NCBI GenBank assembly: GCA_041158165.1 | Contig: JBEBBW010000004.1 | Location: 1 to 64,000 of the forward strand | DNA length: 64,000 bases | Source: TMED14 sp041158165 | GTDB lineage: Bacteria; Bacteroidota; Bacteroidia; Flavobacteriales; Schleiferiaceae | Direction: 5' to 3' | Part shown: positions 1-8,340 of the stretch, piece by piece | Numbering within the stretch: position 1 is the first letter of the stretch | Layout of the letters: every line of letters starts with the position of its first letter | Notes under the pieces: model-generated | What the model was told of the DNA's origin: nothing | Databases searched by the model: none | Seen by the model: the letters and a program-made list of their open reading frames with translations, nothing else | Position numbers and translations under genes: made by a program

Positions 1-756
1 TCATTTCTTGTTCTCGAGTGCAACCCAACTAAAAGACGCGCGCACGTTTTCAGAAATTCGGTGCGCTACGCCGCCGTCAAACGTGCTGTGGGAGAAGGCG
101 CCGTCTTCAGACGGGCGAATTTCGTGTGCGCCATAAAACAATCGGTCAGCGTTCCAGTTCAGCACGAGCCGCCGCGAACCGTCGAGGTGAAGGTCGCCCT
201 CAATGCGCACCGGCATACGGTTCTCCAGGAGTGCCACATGGTACAGCCAAGGCTCGCGAACACCCAGCTTTTGGTAAAAGCCTTCGATGGCCATGAACAC
301 GTAGCCACCCTGCCATCCCCAGTGGAGGTTGTTGACGGTAGGGTTCAGTGGATGGCCCACGCGCCACTGAGAAGGGTCGCCAAAATTGACGGCAGAATCT
401 AGGCCGACAGAAAAGGTTATTCCTTGATAATGACCTTTTGGGATGTTATCTGGAATGCTGATTGACCAGGGTTTGCCCTTGGTGAAGAAGGCATAGACAG
501 GGTCGCCGGCCTCGTCGATAAGCGGCATCAGGCTTCCGTCTTCCTTGATCAGTGCGAATTCGCCTAGGAGCATGTCGCTGCGTTCCCACTGAAACGTGTC
601 GCCGGTTTCTGGCTGCACGTGGCTCATGCTGCTGTAGGTAATGTCCTGGCCGGCCCACTTGGGCTGCACGACGATTTCAAGCGGAACTTCAGCCCCCTCC
701 GGCGTGCATGCGGCGGCCAGAGTCAAAAGGCTGAAAAAAACTACAGTACTGCGCAT
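1..756 (-). CDS. MbnP-like copper-associated lipoprotein
   Basis: A 251-residue protein of the MbnP family, periplasmic or outer-membrane-anchored proteins that in other bacteria pair with the diheme protein MbnH and are linked to copper and methanobactin-like systems. A lipoprotein signal ends at Cys17. The family's hallmark block is present near residues 120-160: a DSAVNFGDP stretch, then HPLNP, then LHWGWQGGYVFMAIEG. The stop codon lies at the very first bases of the window, so any downstream partner (often a cytochrome c peroxidase-like MbnH) would be outside the window. The gene is divergent from a SCO gene, which fits a copper or cytochrome oxidase role. A -7 box ends five bases before the ATG. 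Family assignment is confident; the role in this organism is inferred. Confidence 0.85.
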   Translation of the reverse strand: MRSTVVFFSLLTLAAACTPEGAEVPLEIVVQPKWAGQDITYSSMSHVQPETGDTFQWERSDMLLGEFALIKEDGSLMPLIDEAGDPVYAFFTKGKPWSISIPDNIPKGHYQGITFSVGLDSAVNFGDPSQWRVGHPLNPTVNNLHWGWQGGYVFMAIEGFYQKLGVREPWLYHVALLENRMPVRIEGDLHLDGSRRLVLNWNADRLFYGAHEIRPSEDGAFSHSTFDGGVAHRISENVRASFSWVALENKK

Positions 757-761
757 CGGGG

Positions 762-769
762 TAAAGTTA
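762..769 (-). promoter_or_regulatory. -7 promoter box for the MbnP-like gene
   Basis: TAACTTTA on the minus strand, close to the Bacteroidota TAnnTTTG consensus, ends five bases before the ATG at 756, so the mRNA is probably leaderless. Confidence 0.5.
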
Positions 770-777
770 AGGTTACC

Positions 778-785
778 GAACTTCG
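778..785 (+). promoter_or_regulatory. -7 promoter box for the SCO gene
   Basis: GAACTTCG is a weaker match to TAnnTTTG, but it has the recurrent four-base spacing to the ATG at 790. Confidence 0.4.
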
Positions 786-789
786 TACA

Positions 790-1482
790 ATGACCGTGCC
801 GAAAAAACCTTGGGGCCTTTCGAAGTCCGAATACCTAAAAATAGGCATTTTATTGGCAATTTTTGTGATTGGGGTCACGGTAGCGTACCAAATTCAACGC
901 CCCGACCGCCAGCTTCCAATACTTAATCCGTCTGACCTCAATCCGGCGCTGGTAGCCGACAGCCTCGAGGGGCAAGGAATGGACCACCGCGTTGAAGATT
1001 TTGACTTGGTGGACCAGCGCGGAACCCGGCGCACTCAAGCCGATGTGGACGGTAAGGTCCGGGTGGTCAGTTACTTTTTCACGACCTGTCCTACGATTTG
1101 TGTCGATATGGCTGCGGGCCTGCGCCGCGTGCAAGACGCCTTTGCCGGCGACGACCGGCTGCGCATTTTGTCGCACACGGCCATGCCAGAGTACGATTCG
1201 GTGCCGCTGCTCGCCGACTACGGGGACCGCAACGGCTGCGACCCCGACCAATGGTGGCTGCTTACGGGTCCGCCCGAGGAACTTAACCGCCTGGCGCGCA
1301 CCAGCTACTTTGCGGTTCTCGAAGAGGGCCAAGGCTGGGACGAGCATTCGTTCATTCATACCGAAAACCTGGTGCTGGTCGACGCTCAAGGGCGCCTTCG
1401 CGGCTACTACGACGGCACCGACCCCGCGGCCGTGGACCAGTTGATCAAGGACATACCCTTGTTGCTGACCGATGCCCGCTAA
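790..1482 (+). CDS. SCO1/SenC family copper chaperone
   Basis: A 230-residue thioredoxin-fold protein of the SCO family, which inserts copper into the CuA site of cytochrome c oxidase. One N-terminal membrane helix (about residues 16-33) anchors it so that the soluble domain faces the periplasm. The copper-binding CPTIC motif (Cys100 and Cys104) and a downstream His190, in the segment before LVLVD, are the expected three ligands. The start at 790 is preferred over longer in-frame possibilities because it gives a short tail before the helix and lies four bases after a -7 box. The gene overlaps the start of the next gene by 11 bases, so the two are probably cotranscribed. It is divergent from the MbnP-like gene. 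Confidence 0.9.
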   Translation: MTVPKKPWGLSKSEYLKIGILLAIFVIGVTVAYQIQRPDRQLPILNPSDLNPALVADSLEGQGMDHRVEDFDLVDQRGTRRTQADVDGKVRVVSYFFTTCPTICVDMAAGLRRVQDAFAGDDRLRILSHTAMPEYDSVPLLADYGDRNGCDPDQWWLLTGPPEELNRLARTSYFAVLEEGQGWDEHSFIHTENLVLVDAQGRLRGYYDGTDPAAVDQLIKDIPLLLTDAR

Positions 1483-2323
1483 GCTTGCCCCATTGCGCGT
1501 GGCGCTGCTGCAGCTCGACTTGGCGTGGTGCGATCCAGAGGCCAATTTCGATCGGATTCGCTCCCTTTGCCCGGCGCCTGGAAGCGCAGACGTGTTCCTT
1601 CTGCCCGAGGCGTTTTCAACGGGTTTTGCCACCCCAAGAGCCCGCGAAGTGGCCGTTTGGGCGCCGAGGGCCCTCGATTTTCTGAAGGAACTCGCGGCAA
1701 AAGGCGACTACGCTGTCGGCGCGTCGGTGTTTGTTCCCCACGAATCGGGCAAGGTGGCCAACCGGTTTTTTTGGGTGGAGCCCGACGGACACACCGTCAG
1801 CGCAGACAAGCGCCACTTGTTTGCCGTGTCCGGCGAGCACCAAGATTTTGCGCGCGGCACCGACGCCGTCGTCGTCACCTGGCGCGGATGGCGCCTTCGC
1901 TTGGCGGTGTGCTTTGACCTTCGCTTTCCGGCCTGGCTGCGCAACCGCTTGGGCGCCGACGGACAACCGGACTACGACGGACTGCTCGTCGTAGCCAACT
2001 GGCCGGAAGCACGCGAAAACGCGTGGACCACCTTGCTGGCCGCTCGGGCCATGGAAAACCAGTGCTACGTCGCCGGCGTAAACCGCGTGGGCGTCGACGG
2101 ATTCGGTGTGGCCCACAGCGGCGCAAGCCGGCTCATTGGCCCCTGGGGCGACCTGCTCGCCGCCTCGGAACTTCACCGCGAAGTCTTGGTTACCGCGGAG
2201 TGGGACCCGATCCACCTTGCGGCGGTGCGGAAGCGCTTTCCGTTCCTTGCGGACCAAGATCCGTTTGAGCTGACGGGCTTGCCCCCGGACGCCAAAGCCG
2301 TTCCACCGTCCAGCCAACCGTAA
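1472..2323 (+). CDS. Carbon-nitrogen hydrolase (nitrilase superfamily, omega-amidase-like)
   Basis: A 283-residue nitrilase-superfamily amidase resembling YafV/Nit2 omega-amidases, which hydrolyse alpha-keto amides such as 2-oxoglutaramate. The Glu-Lys-Cys triad is visible: Glu46 in LLPEAF, Lys113 in ADKRHLF, and Cys147 in AVCFDLRFP. The C-terminal RFPFLADQDPFEL segment is typical of the subfamily. The start overlaps the SCO gene by 11 bases. The last 134 bases are antisense to the end of the convergent lipoprotein gene. The exact substrate cannot be read from sequence. Confidence 0.88.
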   Translation: MPAKLAPLRVALLQLDLAWCDPEANFDRIRSLCPAPGSADVFLLPEAFSTGFATPRAREVAVWAPRALDFLKELAAKGDYAVGASVFVPHESGKVANRFFWVEPDGHTVSADKRHLFAVSGEHQDFARGTDAVVVTWRGWRLRLAVCFDLRFPAWLRNRLGADGQPDYDGLLVVANWPEARENAWTTLLAARAMENQCYVAGVNRVGVDGFGVAHSGASRLIGPWGDLLAASELHREVLVTAEWDPIHLAAVRKRFPFLADQDPFELTGLPPDAKAVPPSSQP

Positions 2324-3341
2324 TTTCTACGGCCTCTGGGTCGTCAAGCGGCCGTTCGGCCTCCGTGCGCTTCCACCAGTCGCCGGCGTCAAGTTGCCCG
2401 TTATTATTGAGGTCGACAAAGCTCCGAAGGCTGTATTTTCCGGGTTTTAGCCCCTCCAAAGTCCAGGTACTATCGCCGGTGTCCTGCCACAAAACGATTC
2501 CTTCGCGGCGCAGCTGGTGCACCCACGGGCCATCTGCTGCGGCCGCCACGCTGAGCTTAAGCACCCCTGCGGAATCCACGGGTAGCTTGCGGTAGGCAAA
2601 TGCACTGTCGGGCTCCGCTCCAGCTGCTCCGAGCCAGAGCTGCAAGGCGGTATCGCCGGGGCTCACGGCCTCGGAGCGCCACGCGATCAGCGATTGTTCA
2701 CCGGTTCCCAACTTCAGGTTTCCGTCGGGGTCGTCAAACGCCATGATTCGGTAGCGTCCGTGGGCCAAATAGGGCAGGGTAAACCGACCTTCTTTGCTGC
2801 TTCGCGTGCCATAAACCGGGTCGCGGTACATGGCGGAATCGGCCGCGACCGCGGAGTGCAGCACCACGGCCTTGCCGTCGTGCGGCTTGCCGGTCCACGG
2901 ATCGAGCAGCACGCCAGCCACCACGCCGGAATCGATGCTGGCACCGGTGGAGAATACCCAAAACGGTTCCGACATCGGGTTGCCTTCGTGCAGGTCGCGT
3001 ACCGCGTTGCCGAACTGAATCATGTAGGTTCGGTCCGGACTCAGTCCGCCCGTCCAGTTGATTTTAAGCGTTTTACCGGACAATCGCACGTCGGGAATCG
3101 AAGGGAGCGGCGGCGAAAACCGCAAGTTGGCCGCCGGATTGTTCAGGACCACGTACTCGTCGAAGGTCCATTCAAGCTCCTGGACGCGAACCGAAGTTGC
3201 TCCCATCGCAACACTGTATTTCAGCACCTTAGGCCCTTCCTGGTCGCGGGGTCCGCCGTCGGGAGGCGCGGGCAGCGCACAGCCTGAGGCCAGCATCACT
3301 GCGCCAACGAGAACACTTAATGAACGATGGATTAAACGCAT
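2190..3341 (-). CDS. Ig-like domain lipoprotein
   Basis: A 383-residue lipoprotein (Cys21 lipobox) of a Bacteroidota family carrying an SbsA/Big_5-type Ig-like domain. The Cys is followed by a PPDGGPRDQEGP stretch typical of the family. An Ig-like beta domain follows (about residues 40-125, ending YMIQFGNAVRDL), then carboxypeptidase-like beta-sandwich modules. The C-terminus contains GWTVERLW, the usual end of the family, plus about 35 extra residues that run into the 3' end of the convergent amidase gene. It is probably exported and surface- or outer-membrane-associated; its function is unknown. Confidence 0.75.
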   Translation of the reverse strand: MRLIHRSLSVLVGAVMLASGCALPAPPDGGPRDQEGPKVLKYSVAMGATSVRVQELEWTFDEYVVLNNPAANLRFSPPLPSIPDVRLSGKTLKINWTGGLSPDRTYMIQFGNAVRDLHEGNPMSEPFWVFSTGASIDSGVVAGVLLDPWTGKPHDGKAVVLHSAVAADSAMYRDPVYGTRSSKEGRFTLPYLAHGRYRIMAFDDPDGNLKLGTGEQSLIAWRSEAVSPGDTALQLWLGAAGAEPDSAFAYRKLPVDSAGVLKLSVAAAADGPWVHQLRREGIVLWQDTGDSTWTLEGLKPGKYSLRSFVDLNNNGQLDAGDWWKRTEAERPLDDPEAVEITVGWTVERLWRPGASPSAQTDLGPQGTESASAPPQGGSGPTPR

Positions 3342-3397
3342 AAAATGTTTTTATTCCGATATTTACCGAATCTATAGTCCCTTACCCAGAAATAAAC

Positions 3398-6300
3398 ATG
3401 TACAAACCTACTCTATTTGCGGCGCTACTAGGCATCTTAACCTTGGGTTACGGTGTAACCGCTTCTGCGCAGACCTACTGTACCACGGTTGGACCGACGT
3501 CCCTTTTCGATACCGAAATCCGCGACGTCTATTTGCAGGGCGACAACTACGGGATCAGCAACCCAACTACCTGTCCTGCGGTAGTTGGCCTACGCGACTT
3601 TACCCAAGTTGACTCCGCTGACCTCAGCCTGGGAACATCCTACACGCTCGAGGCGCTCATGGGCACGTGTGGAGGCAACTACACGTCGTTTGCCAAGGCA
3701 TGGATTGATTTTAACAAGGACGGAGATTTCACTGACGCCGGCGAAGAACTCGGAACCTGGGGCTCCGCGATGACTGCCGTGCTAGGGTCTACCGTTCGCA
3801 ACTCGAGCTTCAACTTCACCGTTCCGACCGGGGCCACCTTGGGCCGCACCCGCCTTCGCGTGGTGCTTCGCGAAAGCGGTTCGGCGACCACGACAACTCC
3901 TTGTTCAACCTTCGGTTACGGCTCCGCCCACGACTACACTATTCGCATTACCAACACTCCGCCGGCGTGTCCGCTTCCCGGAACCTTGAGCGTTTCTGGA
4001 CTTGCGTCTACCCAAGCTACCATTAACTGGGTTTCGCTCGGAACCAACTTCGACATTCAGTACGGACCCACTGGCTTCACCCTGGGCGCGGGCACTACAG
4101 TGACGAGTACATCGACGAGCAAGCAGCTCACCGGCCTTACCGCCAACACCTGCTACGACGTGTACGTGCGCCGCAATTGCGGTGCGGCAGGTACGTCCTC
4201 ATGGGCGGGCCCGATCAACTTCTGCACTACCTGTGCTACGCTCACGCTTCCGACGACCGAAACCTTCACGACCTTCCCGCCGAACTGCTGGTCCCACAAC
4301 ACCGGAACGGCCAACTGGCTTGGCTACACCACGGGTGGCGTAACCTACGCGGAAGCCGACTTTTGGTCCAAGAACCAATACTCCTACATCCTTCAGTCAG
4401 CCCCAATCGCCATCACAACGGCGGCTCGCGCCGTAGTGGACTGGTCGCACCAATTCATGAGCAGCTACCCAGACGACAGCTTGACCCTTCGCGTTCGCGA
4501 CATTAACAGCAGCACGTGGACCAACGTATTTACACTGAAAGGGTCGAACTTCAATACCACGGGAGCCACCTCAACCGGGCCGGCAACGAACTTTTCGCAT
4601 ACTATTGCCTACATCCCTTCCAACTTTGTTGGCGATACCGTGATCGCCCAGCTCTACGGATGGTCCGACTACGGCCCAGACCTCTTTGTGGACTTCGTGA
4701 CCATCGAAGCCCAGCCAGCATGTCCCGAGCCACTTCAACTTGGAACGGGCACTATCACTGACGTAACCGCTTCCCTAAACTGGCAGAGCGGTGCTAGCAG
4801 CTTTGCTGTGCAGTGGGGGCCGGCCGGATTCAACATCGGCACCGGTAGTTCAGATACGGTAAGCACCAACAACATTACGGTTATGGGCCTAACTCCGAAC
4901 TACGACTACGATTTCTATGTGATGACGCTGTGCGGTGCCGCCGGTAACTCCGTATGGTCTGGTCCGTATTCGTTTACGACCCTTTGCGCAGGATTTGCAC
5001 TGCCCACAGGATACAGCCAAAACTTTGATAACCTTGTCGTCAACGACCAGCCCGAATGCTGGTTTGTGAACGGAAGCGCCACTTGGGAGGTAGCTACAGG
5101 TACCAATTTGGCCTTCTCAACCCCGAACTACGGCGAGTTAAACACGGGATCTACCGTGGGTTCTGGAGTGATTTCGCCCATGTTTAATGACCTGGCAAAC
5201 GGAACAAGCCAGATTCGATTCCGGGCTAAGAATCCATTTACCTGGTCGACTGCCAGCTTGCAAGTGGGAGTCCTTTCGACTCCCGGCAACCCCGGTTCAT
5301 TTGTTCTTGTGGCGACCATTCCGCTGACAAGCACCTGGGACGAGTATACTGTGCCGTTCCCGGTTGTTCCTGCTGGCTTTAAGCACATTGCCATCCGCAC
5401 CGTGGCAGCTTGGTCCACGGTGAATATTGACGATGTGGTGTATGAAGCCCAGCCAGCCTGCTTGCCCGCTACTGCGGGCGCGGCAACGGCCGGTGCAACC
5501 AACGCAGTCGTAACGTGGACTCACGGTGGGTTGAATACTCCAGGCGCGACGATTGCTTGGGGCCCCTCCGGCTTCAACCCGGGAACTGGAGTGATTCCGT
5601 TCGTGGGCAACACGACGGGCACGAGCTACACCATTACGGGCTTAACCCCCAACACGCAGTACACGGCCTGGATTGCCGACTCGTGCGGAACCTCATCGCG
5701 CGCACCATGGCACGGCCCGATCAACTTCACGACAAGCTGCCTTGGAGTGACGATGCCGTACACCGAGAACTTTGACCTCAGTCCGCTCCAGTGCTGGACC
5801 AATGGCGGTACGAAGACGATGATGCAGTACGCTATGTCGACGGGCCACGCAATGCGCGGCAACTTCTGGTCGTGGCTTAACGGAGAATTTTCTACCATTA
5901 CGTCTCGACCGGTGTCGATAACGGCTGCGGCGCAAGCCACCTTTGAGTGGTCACACCAGTACATGTCGTTTTATCCGAACGATAAACTGTACCTCTTAGG
6001 CAAGACCATGACCTCATCTACATGGGACACTTTGGTGAAGCTTGCAGGTCCATCGTTCAATTCAACTGGATCGGGTACCACAACGCCAGGCAGCTTTGTG
6101 GACACCACGGTATACTTGCCCGCGTCGTGGGTGGGTACTCAGGCGATCTTCCGATTTGTGGCGCACTCGGGCTTCGGACCGGACGTTTTCTTCGACAACC
6201 TTAAAGTTGAGGCAATTCCAACCTGCCCTCAGCCAATCGGAAGCATTCCGTCAGGAACTATTTCAACCACGTCAGTGGGCGTGAACTGGACCCACGCAAC

Positions 6301-7639
6301 GGCAGGAACCCCCGCGGGCTCTAATGTGAAGTGGGGCCCAACAGGATTCTGGACCGGTACCGGTACGGGGGCCAACGGAACCACGGCATGGAACGCCACC
6401 AAACCCTACACCATCAACGGCTTGACCGCGGGTTCTACCTACGACGTCTACATTCAAGACAGCTGTTCTGCAACCGACAAGTCGAGCTGGGCAGGACCCT
6501 ACACCGTGACTACGGCCCTTTGTCCGCCAGCTAACCAGTGTACTTCAGTGATGTACATGAAGGACTCCTGGGGCGACGGATGGAACGGTGGCGTGATCAC
6601 CGCTCAGCAAAAGATTTCAGGCAACTGGGTTAACGTTAAGAGCTTCACTTTTGCAACGGGCAGTGCGGCAACCGACTCGGTGCGCTTCTGTGCCGGAGAC
6701 TCGGTGCGCATGATGGTCACGAGCGCGGGCTCCTACCCTGGTGAGATGGGCTTCGACCTCGTCGGACCATTTGGCGATACGCTATCGACGATGCCCTACA
6801 ACTCTACCCTTGTTGCAGGCGTGGCGTGGAACAGCTTCGTGGCGCAGTGTTCACCCTGTGCCGTTCCGGTAGGCGTCAATGCTTCGGGCAGCACCACGTG
6901 TACGTCGACCACCGTCACCTGGACTGCGCCGAGTTCGGCTACCAGCAGCAATGTGGAGTACGGCCTCAACGGCTTCGCTCAAGGCTCCGGAACGCTCATC
7001 ACGGGTGTCACCGGCGGAACCACCAACCTCACCGGCTTGCTGCCGAACACGGCGTACCAAGTGTACGTGCAGTCGGTGTGCAGCTCAGGTACGAGCTCGT
7101 GGTCTTCACCCGCCGCAGTGACGACGGCCAACGCGCCCCAGCCCACGGTATCGGCGACCTACTCGGTGCTGTCGATGAATCCGGTAACCATTCAGTTCAA
7201 CGCCACAGTGGGCAACGCCACCAACGTCAGCTGGACCTTCAGCAACGGCGGTACGGCGACCGGCGCAAGCACGGTGCAATCCTTTGGCACGAACGGACCC
7301 GCTTCAGCCGTTGCTACTGTGACCAACGACTGCGGCACGGCGAGTACGACCCTGAACTTTACGGTAGGCTTAGGTGAGAACGCCTTGGCTACGCTTCGCG
7401 TGTTCCCGAACCCGACCAGCGGCTTGGTGCGCGTGGAGTTCCCCATGGCGGCAGGCGGTGCTGCGGAGGTGCGCGTCGTGTCTATCGCCGGCACCCAGCT
7501 CGCGGTGCAGCGTGGCCTCTTCAATGCCGGTACGCAGTACCTCGATCTTGACCTGCGCGGACTCGCTTCGGGTATTTACTTGCTCGAAGTTCAGACCGAC
7601 GACGCGGTGGGCGTTCAGCGCCTCGTGATCGAGCGCTAG
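3398..7639 (+). CDS. Large secreted GEVED/FN3/jelly-roll protein with T9SS sorting domain
   Basis: A 1413-residue secreted protein. A signal peptide ends near residue 25. A GEVED domain (about 50-185) is followed by a repeating architecture: FN3 (191-278), jelly-roll or MAM-like (279-441), FN3 (442-529), jelly-roll (530-687), FN3 (688-780), jelly-roll (781-942), FN3 (943-1041), a Cys-containing DSWGDGWNGG domain (1042-1153), FN3 (1154-1246) and a PKD-like domain (1247-1325). The C-terminus (from about 1326, VFPNPTSG onward) is a type A T9SS sorting domain, so the protein should cross the outer membrane by the type IX system and be attached or released at the surface. Each module starts at a Cys-Pro/Ala/Leu boundary, suggesting internal duplication. 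Likely an adhesin or matrix protein; no enzymatic motif is seen. Confidence 0.85.
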   Translation: MYKPTLFAALLGILTLGYGVTASAQTYCTTVGPTSLFDTEIRDVYLQGDNYGISNPTTCPAVVGLRDFTQVDSADLSLGTSYTLEALMGTCGGNYTSFAKAWIDFNKDGDFTDAGEELGTWGSAMTAVLGSTVRNSSFNFTVPTGATLGRTRLRVVLRESGSATTTTPCSTFGYGSAHDYTIRITNTPPACPLPGTLSVSGLASTQATINWVSLGTNFDIQYGPTGFTLGAGTTVTSTSTSKQLTGLTANTCYDVYVRRNCGAAGTSSWAGPINFCTTCATLTLPTTETFTTFPPNCWSHNTGTANWLGYTTGGVTYAEADFWSKNQYSYILQSAPIAITTAARAVVDWSHQFMSSYPDDSLTLRVRDINSSTWTNVFTLKGSNFNTTGATSTGPATNFSHTIAYIPSNFVGDTVIAQLYGWSDYGPDLFVDFVTIEAQPACPEPLQLGTGTITDVTASLNWQSGASSFAVQWGPAGFNIGTGSSDTVSTNNITVMGLTPNYDYDFYVMTLCGAAGNSVWSGPYSFTTLCAGFALPTGYSQNFDNLVVNDQPECWFVNGSATWEVATGTNLAFSTPNYGELNTGSTVGSGVISPMFNDLANGTSQIRFRAKNPFTWSTASLQVGVLSTPGNPGSFVLVATIPLTSTWDEYTVPFPVVPAGFKHIAIRTVAAWSTVNIDDVVYEAQPACLPATAGAATAGATNAVVTWTHGGLNTPGATIAWGPSGFNPGTGVIPFVGNTTGTSYTITGLTPNTQYTAWIADSCGTSSRAPWHGPINFTTSCLGVTMPYTENFDLSPLQCWTNGGTKTMMQYAMSTGHAMRGNFWSWLNGEFSTITSRPVSITAAAQATFEWSHQYMSFYPNDKLYLLGKTMTSSTWDTLVKLAGPSFNSTGSGTTTPGSFVDTTVYLPASWVGTQAIFRFVAHSGFGPDVFFDNLKVEAIPTCPQPIGSIPSGTISTTSVGVNWTHATAGTPAGSNVKWGPTGFWTGTGTGANGTTAWNATKPYTINGLTAGSTYDVYIQDSCSATDKSSWAGPYTVTTALCPPANQCTSVMYMKDSWGDGWNGGVITAQQKISGNWVNVKSFTFATGSAATDSVRFCAGDSVRMMVTSAGSYPGEMGFDLVGPFGDTLSTMPYNSTLVAGVAWNSFVAQCSPCAVPVGVNASGSTTCTSTTVTWTAPSSATSSNVEYGLNGFAQGSGTLITGVTGGTTNLTGLLPNTAYQVYVQSVCSSGTSSWSSPAAVTTANAPQPTVSATYSVLSMNPVTIQFNATVGNATNVSWTFSNGGTATGASTVQSFGTNGPASAVATVTNDCGTASTTLNFTVGLGENALATLRVFPNPTSGLVRVEFPMAAGGAAEVRVVSIAGTQLAVQRGLFNAGTQYLDLDLRGLASGIYLLEVQTDDAVGVQRLVIER

Positions 7640-7657
7640 GAATAGGCGGAGCGAGGC

Positions 7658-8320
7658 TTAGGCCGAGCGACGCGAAGTATAGGCCAGAGTGAGCGGAACG
7701 ACCTCCGCCACCCTGGCTTTTTTTATTAGGGCCTCGGCGGCGGCATTCAAGCTGCTGCCAGTGGTGAAGGTGTCGTCTACCAAGGCAACGCGGGCTCCGG
7801 CCCAGGGGGAACCGCTGTGGGCCTCGTAGGCTCCATAAATCAGGCTGCGTTCCGCTGCGCTGCGCGCCGACTGCTTCGGGGCAAACCACGCAGGCCGGTG
7901 GAGCAAGTCGTCGACCACTGGAAGGCCCCAACGAAGGTGCATTCCGTGGGCGATCCGTTCGGCCTGATTGTAGCCTCGGAGGTAGGCCCGCGACGCGGCG
8001 AGCGGAACGGGAACAAGGGCGTCCACCTCAGGCGGGGGCAAGGCCGCTGCCATGGCCGACCCAAGCTGGACCGCCAGGCCGTGCTGGCCACGGAATTTAA
8101 TGGCGCCCATTACGCGCTTTACTTCGGCACTTCCGTAGGGCAGCCACGAAACGCCAACCCCACAAAAAGAAGCGTGTATGGGAGCGGGCTCAGCAGCCAC
8201 GAACAGCGCGCCCCAGCAGGCGATGCAAAGGGGGTCCGCGCTGGCGACAACGGGCTCGCCGCAGGCCACACAGGGTAGGGAAGTTAACGTGTTCAAACTG
8301 CGCCAAAGAATGTGGTACAT
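7658..8320 (-). CDS. comF: ComF family phosphoribosyltransferase-like protein
   Basis: A 220-residue ComF-family protein, related to type I phosphoribosyltransferases and required for DNA uptake in transformable bacteria. A zinc-ribbon-like N-terminus has Cys17-x2-Cys20 and Cys32-x2-Cys35. The PRPP-binding loop VALVDDTFTTGSS is near the C-terminus. The ATG at 8320 is preferred over a GTG two codons upstream because a -7 box ends five bases before it. The start codon lies within the -7 box of the divergent gene at 8341, so the two promoters overlap. Confidence 0.85.
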   Translation of the reverse strand: MYHILWRSLNTLTSLPCVACGEPVVASADPLCIACWGALFVAAEPAPIHASFCGVGVSWLPYGSAEVKRVMGAIKFRGQHGLAVQLGSAMAAALPPPEVDALVPVPLAASRAYLRGYNQAERIAHGMHLRWGLPVVDDLLHRPAWFAPKQSARSAAERSLIYGAYEAHSGSPWAGARVALVDDTFTTGSSLNAAAEALIKKARVAEVVPLTLAYTSRRSA

Positions 8321-8323
8321 TTG
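8316..8323 (+). promoter_or_regulatory. -7 box for the coiled-coil protein gene
   Basis: TACATTTG, a perfect TAnnTTTG match, 17 bases before the ATG at 8341. It covers the comF start codon on the other strand. Confidence 0.55.
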
Positions 8324-8325
8324 CA

Positions 8326-8333
8326 CAAATTCT
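8326..8333 (-). promoter_or_regulatory. -7 box for comF
   Basis: AGAATTTG on the minus strand, five bases before the comF ATG at 8320. It overlaps the transcribed leader of the divergent gene. Confidence 0.4.
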
Positions 8334-8340
8334 GAATGAA

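Noticed and set aside
619..789. N-terminal extension of the SCO protein
   Set aside because: It is antisense to the MbnP-like gene and would bury the membrane helix far from the N-terminus.
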